A stretch of DNA of 45,416 nt, taken from contig NZ_PPHG01000091.1 in the NCBI RefSeq assembly GCF_002904295.1, forward strand, positions 114,458 to 159,873. Direction: 5' to 3'. Of the stretch, positions 17,048 to 24,913 are shown in pieces (positions within the stretch are counted from its first letter, which is position 1; every line of letters begins with the position of its first letter). Origin of the DNA: Amycolatopsis sp. CA-128772 (lineage in GTDB: Bacteria > Actinomycetota > Actinomycetes > Mycobacteriales > Pseudonocardiaceae). The notes below the pieces were generated by a model. It worked only from the letters and a program-made list of their open reading frames with translations. It was not told the origin of the DNA and made no database searches. The position numbers and the translations under genes are program-made.

Positions 17048-17521
17048 GTGCCGACACCCGACCTCGACCAGCTCGACATCGCCATCCTCGCCTGCCTGCA
17101 GGCCGACGCGCGCACGATCGCCGAGACGATCGGCGCGAAGGTCGGGCTCTCGGCCGCGGCCGTGCAACGGCGGATCAAACGGCTGCGCGAGACGGGCGTG
17201 ATCGAGCGCGAGGTCGCGGTGCTCTCGCCGGCGGCGCTCGGGCTGAGCATGACGTTCGTGGTCACGGTCGAGATGGAGCGCGAGAACCTGGCGGTCCTGG
17301 ACGCGTTCCGCCGCCAGATCCTCGCCGACGACTGCGTGCAGCAGTGTTACTACGTCACCGGCAACGCGGACTTCGTGCTGATCGTGACGTGCCCGGACAT
17401 GGCGGGCTTCGAGGCGTTCACCCGGCGGATGTTCTTCGACAACCCGAACGTCCGCCACTTCACGACGAGCGTGGCGATGGATCGCGTGAAGGTGGGGCTC
17501 TCGCTGCCGCTCGACCCGTAG
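17048..17521 (+). CDS. Lrp/AsnC-family regulator
   Basis: A 157-residue protein with the Lrp N-terminal helix-turn-helix (LDQLDIAILACLQADARTIAETIGAKVGLSAAAVQRRIKRLRETGVI) and the C-terminal RAM ligand-binding domain (VTVEMERENL, CYYVTGNADFVLIVTCPDM, VRHFTTSVAMDRVKVGLSLPL). Members sense amino acids and form octamers on DNA. It starts at GTG 17048, 200 bases from the divergent fabH start, and sits 20 bases upstream of an MFS transporter gene; regulators of this family often control an adjacent amino-acid exporter, which is a reasonable but unproved link here. Confidence 0.92.
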   Translation: MPTPDLDQLDIAILACLQADARTIAETIGAKVGLSAAAVQRRIKRLRETGVIEREVAVLSPAALGLSMTFVVTVEMERENLAVLDAFRRQILADDCVQQCYYVTGNADFVLIVTCPDMAGFEAFTRRMFFDNPNVRHFTTSVAMDRVKVGLSLPLDP

Positions 17522-17541
17522 GCTGGGCCGCCGGGGGAGGC

Positions 17542-18966
17542 ATGCTTCGGATCTTTCTGGCCGCGACGCTGATCGACGCGCTCGGCAGCGGGCTGTGGGT
17601 CCCGTTCGCCCTGCTGTTCCTGGTCCACGGGCAGGGCATGGGCCTGGTCGACGCGGGCGCGTCCCTGAGCACCGGCGCCCTGCTCGCCCTGGTCACCGGC
17701 CCGGCGGCGGGGGCGGCGATGGACCGCTTCGGGCCGCGGGCGCTCATCGCGGGCAATCTGGTGCGCCTCGCCGCCTTCACGGCGTACCCGCTGGTGCACA
17801 CGAGCTGGCCGGTGATCGCGGTATCGGCACTGGCCGGCTTCGGCGACCGGCTGTTCTGGACGTGCAACGCCCCGATGGTGGCCCGCCTGACAATGGGCAC
17901 GGACACCGACCGCATGCTGGCGACGCAGACGGTGGGCCGGTTCGCGGGAGCGGGCCTCGGAGCGGCGGCGATGGCCCTGCTGCCGGCGATCACGAGCCCG
18001 TGGGCGTTCCACGCGCTGGCGTACGTGAACGCGGCGAGCTTCGGGGTGGCGGCGGTGCTGATCCGCCTGCTCCCGACGGTCGTGGCAGACCGTGGCGGGG
18101 CGGGTGATCCGGCGGAAGGCGGTGAGCGCGGGGCTGCGGCGCGGGCGCGCTCGGCGGGGGCGGCTTCGGCGGGTCAGGCGGGCACGACGGGCGGGACTCC
18201 GGCGGGCGCGGCCCCTGCGGCTCCGGCAGCTCCAGGTCCTGCGGCTTCGGCGGCCGCGGCTCATACGGGACCAGCGGAAGCCGCCCTCACCGGCGTGACC
18301 CCCGCCGCCGAGCCGGCCCCCACCCCACCGGCAGCACGCCCCGGCACCTGGCGGGCCGTCCTGAGCGATCGGGCCTTCACCGGGTTCTGCGTCACCCACA
18401 TGGCGTTCACCCTGGCCAGCGCCAGCAAGTTCTCCGTGCTGCCGATCGTCGTGCGGGATTTGCTGCATGGTCCACAGTGGATCGCCGGGACCGCGATCAC
18501 CGCCGGGACCGTGGTCGTCGTCGGCGCGCAGCGGCCGATCGTCGCGCTGCTCGCCGGGCGGAGCCGGACCAGCGGGCTCATCGGGGCCGCCGTGCTGTTC
18601 TCGGTCTGCTTTGCGCTGCTCGTGCCGCTGACGGCCGTCCCGCTGCCGGTGGCCACCGTGCTGATCCTGCTGACCAGCCTCGGCTTCTCGGTCGCGGAGG
18701 CGCTCTTCGGCCCGACCGCCACCGCCGCGGCCGCCGCGGCCGCGCCGCCGGGGGCCGAAGGGCGGGCCAGCTCGATCTTCCAGCTGTCCTGGGGCCTGCC
18801 CATCGCCCTCGCGCCGGGCCTGCTGGCCACCCTGCTCAGCACCAGCAACGCCCTGACCTGGTCGATCCTGGCCCTGACCTGCGCATCCGCTGTTCCCGCG
18901 CTGCTCGTACTGCGGAAGAAGCTGCCGGCCGCCCTGCGCGAACCGTCACCAGCCGTGGCCGCCTGA
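17542..18966 (+). CDS. MFS transporter with Ala/Pro-rich central loop
   Basis: A 474-residue transporter with about 12 membrane helices in two halves. GPAAGAAMDRFGPRALIAGNLVR resembles the MFS motif A between helices 2 and 3. The halves are joined by an unusually long, low-complexity cytoplasmic loop at about residues 185-275, made almost only of Ala, Gly, Pro, Thr and Glu, before helix 7 begins near AFTGFCVTHMAF. The start ATG 17542 has a GGGGGAGG run very close upstream. Substrate cannot be deduced; adjacency to the Lrp-type regulator hints at amino-acid or drug efflux under its control. Confidence 0.87.
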   Translation: MLRIFLAATLIDALGSGLWVPFALLFLVHGQGMGLVDAGASLSTGALLALVTGPAAGAAMDRFGPRALIAGNLVRLAAFTAYPLVHTSWPVIAVSALAGFGDRLFWTCNAPMVARLTMGTDTDRMLATQTVGRFAGAGLGAAAMALLPAITSPWAFHALAYVNAASFGVAAVLIRLLPTVVADRGGAGDPAEGGERGAAARARSAGAASAGQAGTTGGTPAGAAPAAPAAPGPAASAAAAHTGPAEAALTGVTPAAEPAPTPPAARPGTWRAVLSDRAFTGFCVTHMAFTLASASKFSVLPIVVRDLLHGPQWIAGTAITAGTVVVVGAQRPIVALLAGRSRTSGLIGAAVLFSVCFALLVPLTAVPLPVATVLILLTSLGFSVAEALFGPTATAAAAAAAPPGAEGRASSIFQLSWGLPIALAPGLLATLLSTSNALTWSILALTCASAVPALLVLRKKLPAALREPSPAVAA

Positions 18967-19120
18967 GCGCAAGGGGTATGTGCCGGGTGTTACACCACAA
19001 TGGACGGATGCAACCGATCAAGTGAACGTGAGAGTTTCTCCGTCATGACCGTAAGCCCTGGTCATCTCCTTGCCGAACAGTTCGCGCCGCGCGAACCACC
19101 GCGAGACTCCAGGAGGGGCC

Positions 19121-19525
19121 GTGCACACCGACGCCGTACACCAGAGCCAGTTCGTGCTGCTGAACGAGAGCACCACGCCCGTCCTGTCGCGCCTGTCCTA
19201 CCACTCGCACGAGCCCTTCGCGGTCACCGTGGCCTTCCGGACCGAACGCGGCCGGTGGATCGAGTGGACCTTCGCGCGTGACCTGCTCGTGGCCGGGCTC
19301 GACGAGCCGGCCGGGCTCGGGGACGTCCGGATCCGCCCGGACCTCTCCGACGACGAAGACTTTCTCACCCTGGAAATCGAGTCACCGGACGGCTATGCGT
19401 CGTTCGAGCTCGAAGTCGAGGACGTCCGGACGTTCCTCGACGCGTCCACCGAACTCGTGCCGCTCGGCGAAGAGAGCGCGCACTTCGACGTCGACGGGCT
19501 GATCGAGGAAATCAGCAACGTCTGA
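19121..19525 (+). CDS. SsgA-family sporulation/cell-division regulator
   Basis: A 134-residue SsgA-like protein starting at GTG 19121 directly after a strong AGGAGG. Family hallmarks: FVLLNESTTPVLSRLSYHSHEPFAVTVAF, then EWTFARDLLVAGL, GDVRIRPD and a C-terminal DFDVDG-like HFDVDGLIEEI. SsgA-like proteins occur in sporulating or morphologically complex actinomycetes, where they localise septa and recruit FtsZ or control autolytic cell separation. This gene alone does not show which branch it belongs to; Pseudonocardiales usually carry SsgB-like forms. It is a single-gene unit closed by a perfect 19-bp hairpin. Confidence 0.92.
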   Translation: MHTDAVHQSQFVLLNESTTPVLSRLSYHSHEPFAVTVAFRTERGRWIEWTFARDLLVAGLDEPAGLGDVRIRPDLSDDEDFLTLEIESPDGYASFELEVEDVRTFLDASTELVPLGEESAHFDVDGLIEEISNV

Positions 19526-19557
19526 CCCGCGAACCTCCCATTCCCGCGGCGAGGAAG

Positions 19558-19602
19558 AAGGGCGGGTTTCGGGCGCGCTGGAGGCGCCCGAAACCCGCCC
19601 TT
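19558..19602. terminator. Bidirectional terminator between ssgA-like and protease genes
   Basis: A perfect 19-bp stem (5' arm 19558-19576, 3' arm 19584-19602) with a 7-base loop GCTGGAG, ending in TTT on the plus strand and AA-rich on the other side. It lies between convergent genes and can end transcripts from both. Confidence 0.88.
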
Positions 19603-19623
19603 TCGCTGTTCCTACGACGAACT

Positions 19624-20727
19624 TCAGCTGGTCTTGAGGGTGGTACCGGTGCCGGAGAGCGCGCCGGCGATCGGGTAGAAGTACGTCACGGACGTGTTGC
19701 CGCCGGACAGGATCCCCTGCGCGTAGTTGCCGGCGATGAAGCCGCCGCCCGAGTCACCCGCGGCCGAGCGGACGTTGGTCGCGGTCATGCCGTTGACCGT
19801 GCCCTCGGAGTAGCGGACGCTCTGGTTCTTGGCGCCGATGGTGCCGCAGGTCCAGCCGGTGGTCGAGCCGGCCTTGCAGACCGAGCTGCCGGTCGCCGCG
19901 TTCGACTGGCCGCGGACCGCGGTGCCGTTGTTCATCTGCGCGACCGGGGTCCAGCTGCTGTTGGTCCGGACCGCCGCGTAGTCGACACCCGGGAAGCGGT
20001 AGGTGATCCAGCTGCCGAGCGCGGCCCCGTTGGACCCGGTCAGCGAGCCGCCGCCGGTGAGGGCGCCGCAGTGGCCGGCGGTGACGAAGCCGGTCGTGGT
20101 CGCGAAGCCGACCGAGCAGCGCGACGAGCCGCCGATGTAGTAGGCGTCGCCGCCGCGGATGTTGGCGTAGGTGGTCGGCGCCGACGCCGTTTCGCGGACC
20201 GTCACCGCGGCCTTGTCCACACCGGACTTGACGAGGAACGCGTCCGCGGCGGCCCGCTGGCCCTGCAGCACGTCCAGGGTGACGCGGTTGGTGACGTCGT
20301 CGACGCCCCAGCCGGTGATCGCGGCGGGCGCGGCCTTGTCGGCGGCGTTCAGCCGGTCCACAGTGGAGTTGAGCTGACGCGCGCTGAACTTCACGACTTC
20401 CGCTTCCGCACCGGATTCGCGGATCTTGGCGACCAGGGCCGCGTTCGTCGTCGTGACGTGCGCCCTGCCCGTGGCGGCGTTGTAGGTGGCGCCGCCGTAC
20501 GCGTCGCCGAGCGCCGCGGTGAGCGATTCGGTGACCTTGTTCGCGACGTCCTCGCTCTTGAGCCGCGAGATCGCCTGGTCGTGGGTCAGGCCGAGGTCCC
20601 GCTGCATGGCGGGCACCATGTCGGGGTTCAGCAGGTCCTGGCCCGACGCGGGAACGGCGGTCGCGGCCAGCGCGCCCGTCGCCATCACCGCGGTCGCAGC
20701 GGCACCGAGAAGTCTCGCGATCTTCAT
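19624..20727 (-). CDS. Secreted S1 serine protease, alpha-lytic/streptogrisin type, with pro-region
   Basis: A 367-residue preproprotein. Residues 1-29 are a signal peptide (MKIARLLGAAATAVMATGAL, ASG site). Residues 30 to about 185 are an alpha-lytic-protease-type pro-region that guides folding and is cleaved off. The mature chymotrypsin-fold protease begins near ANIRGGDAYYIGG and has the triad His219 (TAGHC), Asp249 (GVDYAAV) and Ser326 (GDSGGG), plus paired Cys. It should act outside the cell in protein scavenging or mycelial turnover. The gene stands alone, followed by a shared terminator and preceded by a 512-base control region. Confidence 0.94.
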   Translation of the reverse strand: MKIARLLGAAATAVMATGALAATAVPASGQDLLNPDMVPAMQRDLGLTHDQAISRLKSEDVANKVTESLTAALGDAYGGATYNAATGRAHVTTTNAALVAKIRESGAEAEVVKFSARQLNSTVDRLNAADKAAPAAITGWGVDDVTNRVTLDVLQGQRAAADAFLVKSGVDKAAVTVRETASAPTTYANIRGGDAYYIGGSSRCSVGFATTTGFVTAGHCGALTGGGSLTGSNGAALGSWITYRFPGVDYAAVRTNSSWTPVAQMNNGTAVRGQSNAATGSSVCKAGSTTGWTCGTIGAKNQSVRYSEGTVNGMTATNVRSAAGDSGGGFIAGNYAQGILSGGNTSVTYFYPIAGALSGTGTTLKTS

Positions 20728-20978
20728 GCTTCTCCCTAGGTGGTTACGCGCGGCTCCGCATCGGCCACGCAGTGGTACTCCCCCGGGTGAGCGTCCCCGC
20801 AGTGGGCGTTACGGTGCAATCCGGGCGCCCGGCGAATGGGTATACGCATTCACCGAGGACGAATCCCCTGCTCCAGCCGGGCTCAACCGCCGCGCGTCAC
20901 CCGGTCGGACAGGTCCGTAAGTAGGGTTTCCGTGAACTACTTTCAGTAGCCATGTTCTGTACACGAACGCGTTAAGCG

Positions 20979-20990
20979 ACGTTCGAACGT
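20979..20990. promoter_or_regulatory. Palindrome ACGTTCGAACGT
   Basis: A perfect 12-bp palindrome about 250 bases upstream of both flanking starts, in a locally less GC-rich segment. It is a candidate operator only; short palindromes occur by chance. Confidence 0.25.
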
Positions 20991-21159
20991 GCGATCGGCC
21001 CGGCTTTCGCACGCTGGGTGACCCGATCCCCCCGGTTCCCGCAGCAAACCGGTGACGGTGGGTAGGCGGACGTGTGACGACCGCAGCGACCACGTATTCG
21101 GTGAACGGTTTACGGACGGATCAGCGCTGCTTAGGCTCCCGCGCACGGCTCTGCCTTCC

Positions 21160-21198
21160 GGGGCCGAGCCCCAGACCCCAGCCGGGGGGCAAGCCCCC
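21160..21198. repeat. Pair of GC-rich mini-hairpins
   Basis: GGGGC-CGA-GCCCC and GGGGG-CAAG-CCCCC sit 12 bases apart, 42 bases before the LuxR start. The sequence style (GGGGGCAAGCCCCCTGGACCCCC) resembles dispersed GC-rich intergenic elements of actinomycetes. Possible attenuator or mobile mini-repeat; only one copy is visible here. Confidence 0.4.
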
Positions 21199-21239
21199 TG
21201 GACCCCCAAGTGGTAACAGGTGTGCGTCGAGGAGGTCAT

Positions 21240-24164
21240 ATGTGGCTGGCCGCCCCCCGCCCCACTTCGGTGTCCGTCCGGTCCGGACCCGCCCGGCTGA
21301 CCGGCCGCGACGCCGAGCTCGACGCCATCGTCGCCGTGCTCAAGAGGCGCCCGGCCGCCGTCCTCATCGAGGGCGAGCCGGGGATGGGCCGTACCCGGCT
21401 GCTCGCGGAGATCGGCCGGCGCCGGGAGTTCGACGGCGGCCGCGTCCTCACCGGTGCCTGCCAGCCGCTGCGGGAACCCTTTCCCTACGGGCCCGTCCTG
21501 GAAGCGCTTCGCGCGGTGGGCGACGCGCCGCTCGGGCCGCTCAGCCCGGTCGCCGGCGTGCTGCGGCCGTTGCTGCCGGAACTCGCGGAAGCGCTTCCTC
21601 CCCGGCCGGAACCCCTCGCGGACCCGGTCGCCGAGCGGCACCGCGTGTTCCGGGCGGTGCGGGAGCTGCTGGCCGCGTGCGGGCCCACGCTCGTGCTGAT
21701 CGACGACCTGCAGTGGGCCGACGAGGACACCCGTGACCTCATGCGGTTCCTGGCCGGGACGATGCCGCCGGAGCTCGCGGTGGTCGCCACCTACCGCTCG
21801 GCGACCGACGTCCGGCCCGGCCCGCTCGGTGCCCCGTTCCGGACCGACCCGGCCGTGCACTCCGCCCGGGTCGCGCTCGGCGCGCTCGACGTCGCGGCCG
21901 TGCGCAAGCTCGCCGCCGACATCCTCGAACTGCCCCGCGTCACCGACGAATTCGCGGCGAAGCTGCACGAGTGCACCGCCGGGATCCCGTTCGTCGCCGA
22001 GGAAACGCTGCGGGCGCTGAAGGAAGCGGCCGACCGGCTCCCGGTCGGCGAGGTGCTCTCCGACCGGTTGCTGGAGAACCTCGAAGTCCCGGTGCTGCTG
22101 CGGGAAGCCGTCACCGAACGGCTGGCCGCGCTGCCGGGGCCGGCGGTGCGGCTGGCCGGCGCGGCTGCCGTGCTCGGGGTCGCCGCCGAAGCCGCCGTGC
22201 TCGGCGAACTGGCCGGGCTCACCGACGACGCCCTCCGCACGGCGCTGCTCGCCGCCCTTGCCGGCGGCGTGCTCGGCGAAGTCGGCGACGGCCGGTACGG
22301 CTTCCGGCACCCGCTGGCGCGCAAGGCGGTCTACGACACGGTGAGCGGACCCGAACGCGCGTTGCTGCACGCGCAGGCGATCCGCGTGCTCGCCGCGCAG
22401 CCGTCCCCGCCGCTCACCCTGCTGGCCCGGCACTCGCGCGCGGCCGGGCGCGTCGACCAGTGGCGCCACTACGCCGAAGCCGCCGCCGACGAGGCGATCA
22501 CCCGGGGCGAAACGTCCCGCGCGATCGACCTCCTGCAGTCGGTGCTGGCCGAACCCGGCCCCACCCAGGCCGACATCGGGCGGGTCGCGGGCAAGCTGAG
22601 CCAGGTCGCGCTGCGGGGGTTCCGCCCCGACGTGCTCGGCACGCTGGCGCGCGTGCTGGAGGAGGTGACGCTGCCGCCGTCGGTCCGCGGATCGATCCGG
22701 CTGAGCCTCGGCATGCTGCTGGTCCGGACCATCGGCGGGCTCGGCCGCGGCCGCCTGGAGGTCGAGCGGGCGGTCGGCGAGCTGACCGACCGGCCCGACC
22801 TCGCCGCGCGCGGGATCACGCTGCTCGCCCAGCCGATCGACGGGCTGACGCCGTTGTCGTGGCACGAAACCTGGCGCGCCCGCGCGGGCGAGGTGTACGA
22901 GCGGCTCGACGACCCCGAGCTGCGGCTCGCACTGACCGCCGACCGCATCGCCGCCGCGTCGCACGTCGGCGACGGCTCGGCGTGGGCGGAGTTCGAGGCG
23001 CTCTCGGACACGGTCGGCACGGTCGCCGAGCGCGTCCAGCTGGCCCGGCTGTGGTGCAACCTGGCCGACGGGCAGTCGTGGGCCGGGCACCTCGACCGCG
23101 CCGAGCGGCTGGTGACCGAGGGCGTGCGACGCGCGACCGACGCCGGCGCGCTGTACGCGATCGGCCTGATCCAGGGCACCCGCGTCCGGCTGGACTGGGT
23201 GCGCGGGCGCTGGACCGGCCTCGCCGAAGCCGCCGAGCAGCTGCGGGACAGCTACCCGGAGCTCGGCCCGATCGTCATGGAGTCCTCGCTGGTGCTCGGC
23301 GGGCTCGCGGCCGTCCGCGGCGAGTTCGCCGCGGCGCAGCGGCACCTGGCCGCGGCGAGCGTGCACGCGCCGGACCGCGGCCCGATCCCGGTGGTGCTGT
23401 CGGCGGCCGGGGTGCTGATCTCCGTGCTGCTCGCGACCGACGACGTCGACGGCGCCTGCGCGGCGGCCGACACCGCGGTGGCCGCGGCCGGCCGCAAGGG
23501 CGTCTGGATCTGGGCGGCGGCGCTGGTCCCGGCGGCGGCCCAGGCGTACGCGCGGGCCGGCCGCTGGCCGGAGGCCGACAACGTGGTCGAGGCGTTCGCC
23601 CGCGGCATCGAAGGCCGGGACGCGCCGGTGGCGACGGCCGCGCTGGTGGCCGGCCGGGCGGTGCTGCTGGAGGCGCGCGGCAAGCACCTGGCCGCGGCGA
23701 GCCTGTACGACGAAGCGGCGTCCGGCTACGCGGCCCTGCCGATGCCCTACCCGGCGACGGCCATGCGCGAGCGCGCGTCGATGTGCCGCCTCGCCGCGGG
23801 GAACCGCACCGCCGTCGACGAGCTGACCGCGGCGGCGGAGGCGTACGAACAGCTCGGCGCGACCCGCGACGCCGGCCGGTGCCGTCACCAGCTCCGCGAG
23901 CACGGCGCTTGGGCGCCTTCGCAACGCGGACGGCGTGGGTACGGGAGCGAGCTGTCGCCACGGGAGCGCGAGGTGGCGCGGATGCTCGCGGAGGGCCGGA
24001 CGAACCGGGAGATAGCGGACGGGTTGTTCCTGTCGCCGCGGACGGTCGAGCAGCACGTGGCGAAGGTGCTGCGGAAGCTGGGCGCGCGCTCGCGGACGGA
24101 CGTGGCCCGCAAACTGCCGGGCGCGGTGAGCGTTGGCGCGCCGGCCGGGAGCGACCTAACGTGA
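21240..24164 (+). CDS. Large ATP-binding LuxR (LAL-type) transcriptional regulator
   Basis: A 974-residue LAL regulator starting at ATG 21240 after GAGGAGG. The N-terminal AAA/STAND ATPase (about residues 20-280) has a Walker A-like GEPGMGRTRLL in which the usual Lys is Arg, and Walker B LVLIDDLQWADEDTRD. A long helical TPR-like middle region follows, and the C-terminal 65 residues are a LuxR/GerE HTH (SELSPREREVARMLAEGRTN, then FLSPRTVEQHVAKVLRKLGARS). LAL proteins are large activators, often of secondary-metabolite clusters or catabolic genes. No biosynthetic cluster is adjacent. The stop is four bases before the next gene, so the channel-like gene is probably co-transcribed. Confidence 0.93.
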   Translation: MWLAAPRPTSVSVRSGPARLTGRDAELDAIVAVLKRRPAAVLIEGEPGMGRTRLLAEIGRRREFDGGRVLTGACQPLREPFPYGPVLEALRAVGDAPLGPLSPVAGVLRPLLPELAEALPPRPEPLADPVAERHRVFRAVRELLAACGPTLVLIDDLQWADEDTRDLMRFLAGTMPPELAVVATYRSATDVRPGPLGAPFRTDPAVHSARVALGALDVAAVRKLAADILELPRVTDEFAAKLHECTAGIPFVAEETLRALKEAADRLPVGEVLSDRLLENLEVPVLLREAVTERLAALPGPAVRLAGAAAVLGVAAEAAVLGELAGLTDDALRTALLAALAGGVLGEVGDGRYGFRHPLARKAVYDTVSGPERALLHAQAIRVLAAQPSPPLTLLARHSRAAGRVDQWRHYAEAAADEAITRGETSRAIDLLQSVLAEPGPTQADIGRVAGKLSQVALRGFRPDVLGTLARVLEEVTLPPSVRGSIRLSLGMLLVRTIGGLGRGRLEVERAVGELTDRPDLAARGITLLAQPIDGLTPLSWHETWRARAGEVYERLDDPELRLALTADRIAAASHVGDGSAWAEFEALSDTVGTVAERVQLARLWCNLADGQSWAGHLDRAERLVTEGVRRATDAGALYAIGLIQGTRVRLDWVRGRWTGLAEAAEQLRDSYPELGPIVMESSLVLGGLAAVRGEFAAAQRHLAAASVHAPDRGPIPVVLSAAGVLISVLLATDDVDGACAAADTAVAAAGRKGVWIWAAALVPAAAQAYARAGRWPEADNVVEAFARGIEGRDAPVATAALVAGRAVLLEARGKHLAAASLYDEAASGYAALPMPYPATAMRERASMCRLAAGNRTAVDELTAAAEAYEQLGATRDAGRCRHQLREHGAWAPSQRGRRGYGSELSPREREVARMLAEGRTNREIADGLFLSPRTVEQHVAKVLRKLGARSRTDVARKLPGAVSVGAPAGSDLT

Positions 24165-24168
24165 GCCG

Positions 24169-24840
24169 GTGACCGAAGAGGCCCTCCCCGCTTGGCGCCG
24201 GCGAACCTCCGGCGAAACCCGCTGGCCGGCGATGGCGGTCGTGGTCGCCACGCTCGTGCTGCAGGTCGTCCTGCCCGACGACATGGCCCTGAACCCGTGG
24301 TGGCTGCTGCCGTCGGTGTCCGGGTTGCTCGTGGTCGCGCTCCTGCTGGCCAACCCGGGCCGGATGACCCAGTTCAGCGCGGCCGAGCGGGTGATCTCCC
24401 TGCTGCTCGTGGCCACCGTGACAGCGGTGAACGCGCTTTCGGCGGTGTCCCTCGTGTACGACATCGCCACAGGCACGATCGGCGACCGCGCGGGAGCGGT
24501 ACTGGTGACGGGCGGCGTCGTCTACTGGACGAACATCGTGGCGTTTTCCCTGTGGTACTGGGAGTTCGACCGCGGCGGCCCGGGCCGCCGGGCGGCGGGA
24601 AAGGCGGCGTACCCGGACCTGCAGTTCCCGCAGATGGCCGACCCGGGCCTGGCGCACCAGGACTGGGAACCGTCCTATTTGGACTACTTGTACTTCTCGT
24701 TCACCAACGCCGCCGCGTTCAGCCCCACCGACGTCATGCCCCTGCGGATCTGGGCCAAGCTGACGATGATGCTGCAGGCGGTCGTGTCCCTGGTGCTGGC
24801 GGTGATGGTCGTCGCCTGGGCGATCAACAACCTGGAGTAA
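24169..24840 (+). CDS. Integral membrane protein with ion-channel-like C-terminal pore region
   Basis: A 223-residue protein starting at GTG 24169, four bases after luxR. It has about five membrane segments: AMAVVVATLVLQVVL, LLPSVSGLLVVALLLAN, VISLLLVATVTAVNALS, AVLVTGGVVYWTNIVAFSLWYW and a final VVSLVLAVMVVAWAINNL. Between the last two, DYLYFSFTNAAAFSPTDVMPL resembles the pore loop of two-helix potassium channels (F-S-x-T-T-x-x-T-V-G-Y-G-D), with the selectivity TVGYGD replaced by AFSPTD. So it may be a channel-like protein of altered selectivity or a structural relative. I do not recognise it as a characterised protein. It lies directly upstream of the LytTR-pseudokinase pair. Confidence 0.75.
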   Translation: MTEEALPAWRRRTSGETRWPAMAVVVATLVLQVVLPDDMALNPWWLLPSVSGLLVVALLLANPGRMTQFSAAERVISLLLVATVTAVNALSAVSLVYDIATGTIGDRAGAVLVTGGVVYWTNIVAFSLWYWEFDRGGPGRRAAGKAAYPDLQFPQMADPGLAHQDWEPSYLDYLYFSFTNAAAFSPTDVMPLRIWAKLTMMLQAVVSLVLAVMVVAWAINNLE

Positions 24841-24860
24841 TTGTCCAGTTCTTGACAATT
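24839..24860. promoter_or_regulatory. Inverted repeat and possible promoter before the LytTR operon
   Basis: AATTGTC-CAGTTCTT-GACAATT has perfect 7-bp arms and an 8-base spacer, AT-rich against a GC-rich background, 53 bases before the response-regulator ATG. TTGACA at 24853-24858 could be a -35 element. It may be an operator, possibly for the LytTR protein itself (inference). Confidence 0.5.
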
Positions 24861-24913
24861 GACTCCACTCGGGACGTCGGCGACCCTTGAACCCCTGACC
24901 GACCGAGGGGCGC

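Larger units (their letters stand above)
20728..21239. other. Long divergent intergenic region
   Basis: These 512 bases between the protease and LuxR genes hold no convincing coding region on either strand. I see a 12-bp palindrome (20979-20990) and two GC hairpins close to the LuxR start (21160-21198). Promoters for both genes must lie here but I cannot place them. Confidence 0.5.

Noticed and set aside
15858..19525. Fatty-acid or polyketide biosynthetic cluster around fabH, lrp and the MFS gene
   Set aside because: No acyl carrier protein, ketosynthase II, acyltransferase or tailoring genes are nearby; genes point in different directions.
20943..24056. Very long minus-strand open frame (over 1000 codons) opposite the LuxR gene
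   Set aside because: Its composition (Arg, His, Gln, Gly-rich with no domain) is typical of the antisense shadow of a high-GC gene; the plus strand encodes a full LAL regulator with ATPase and HTH motifs.
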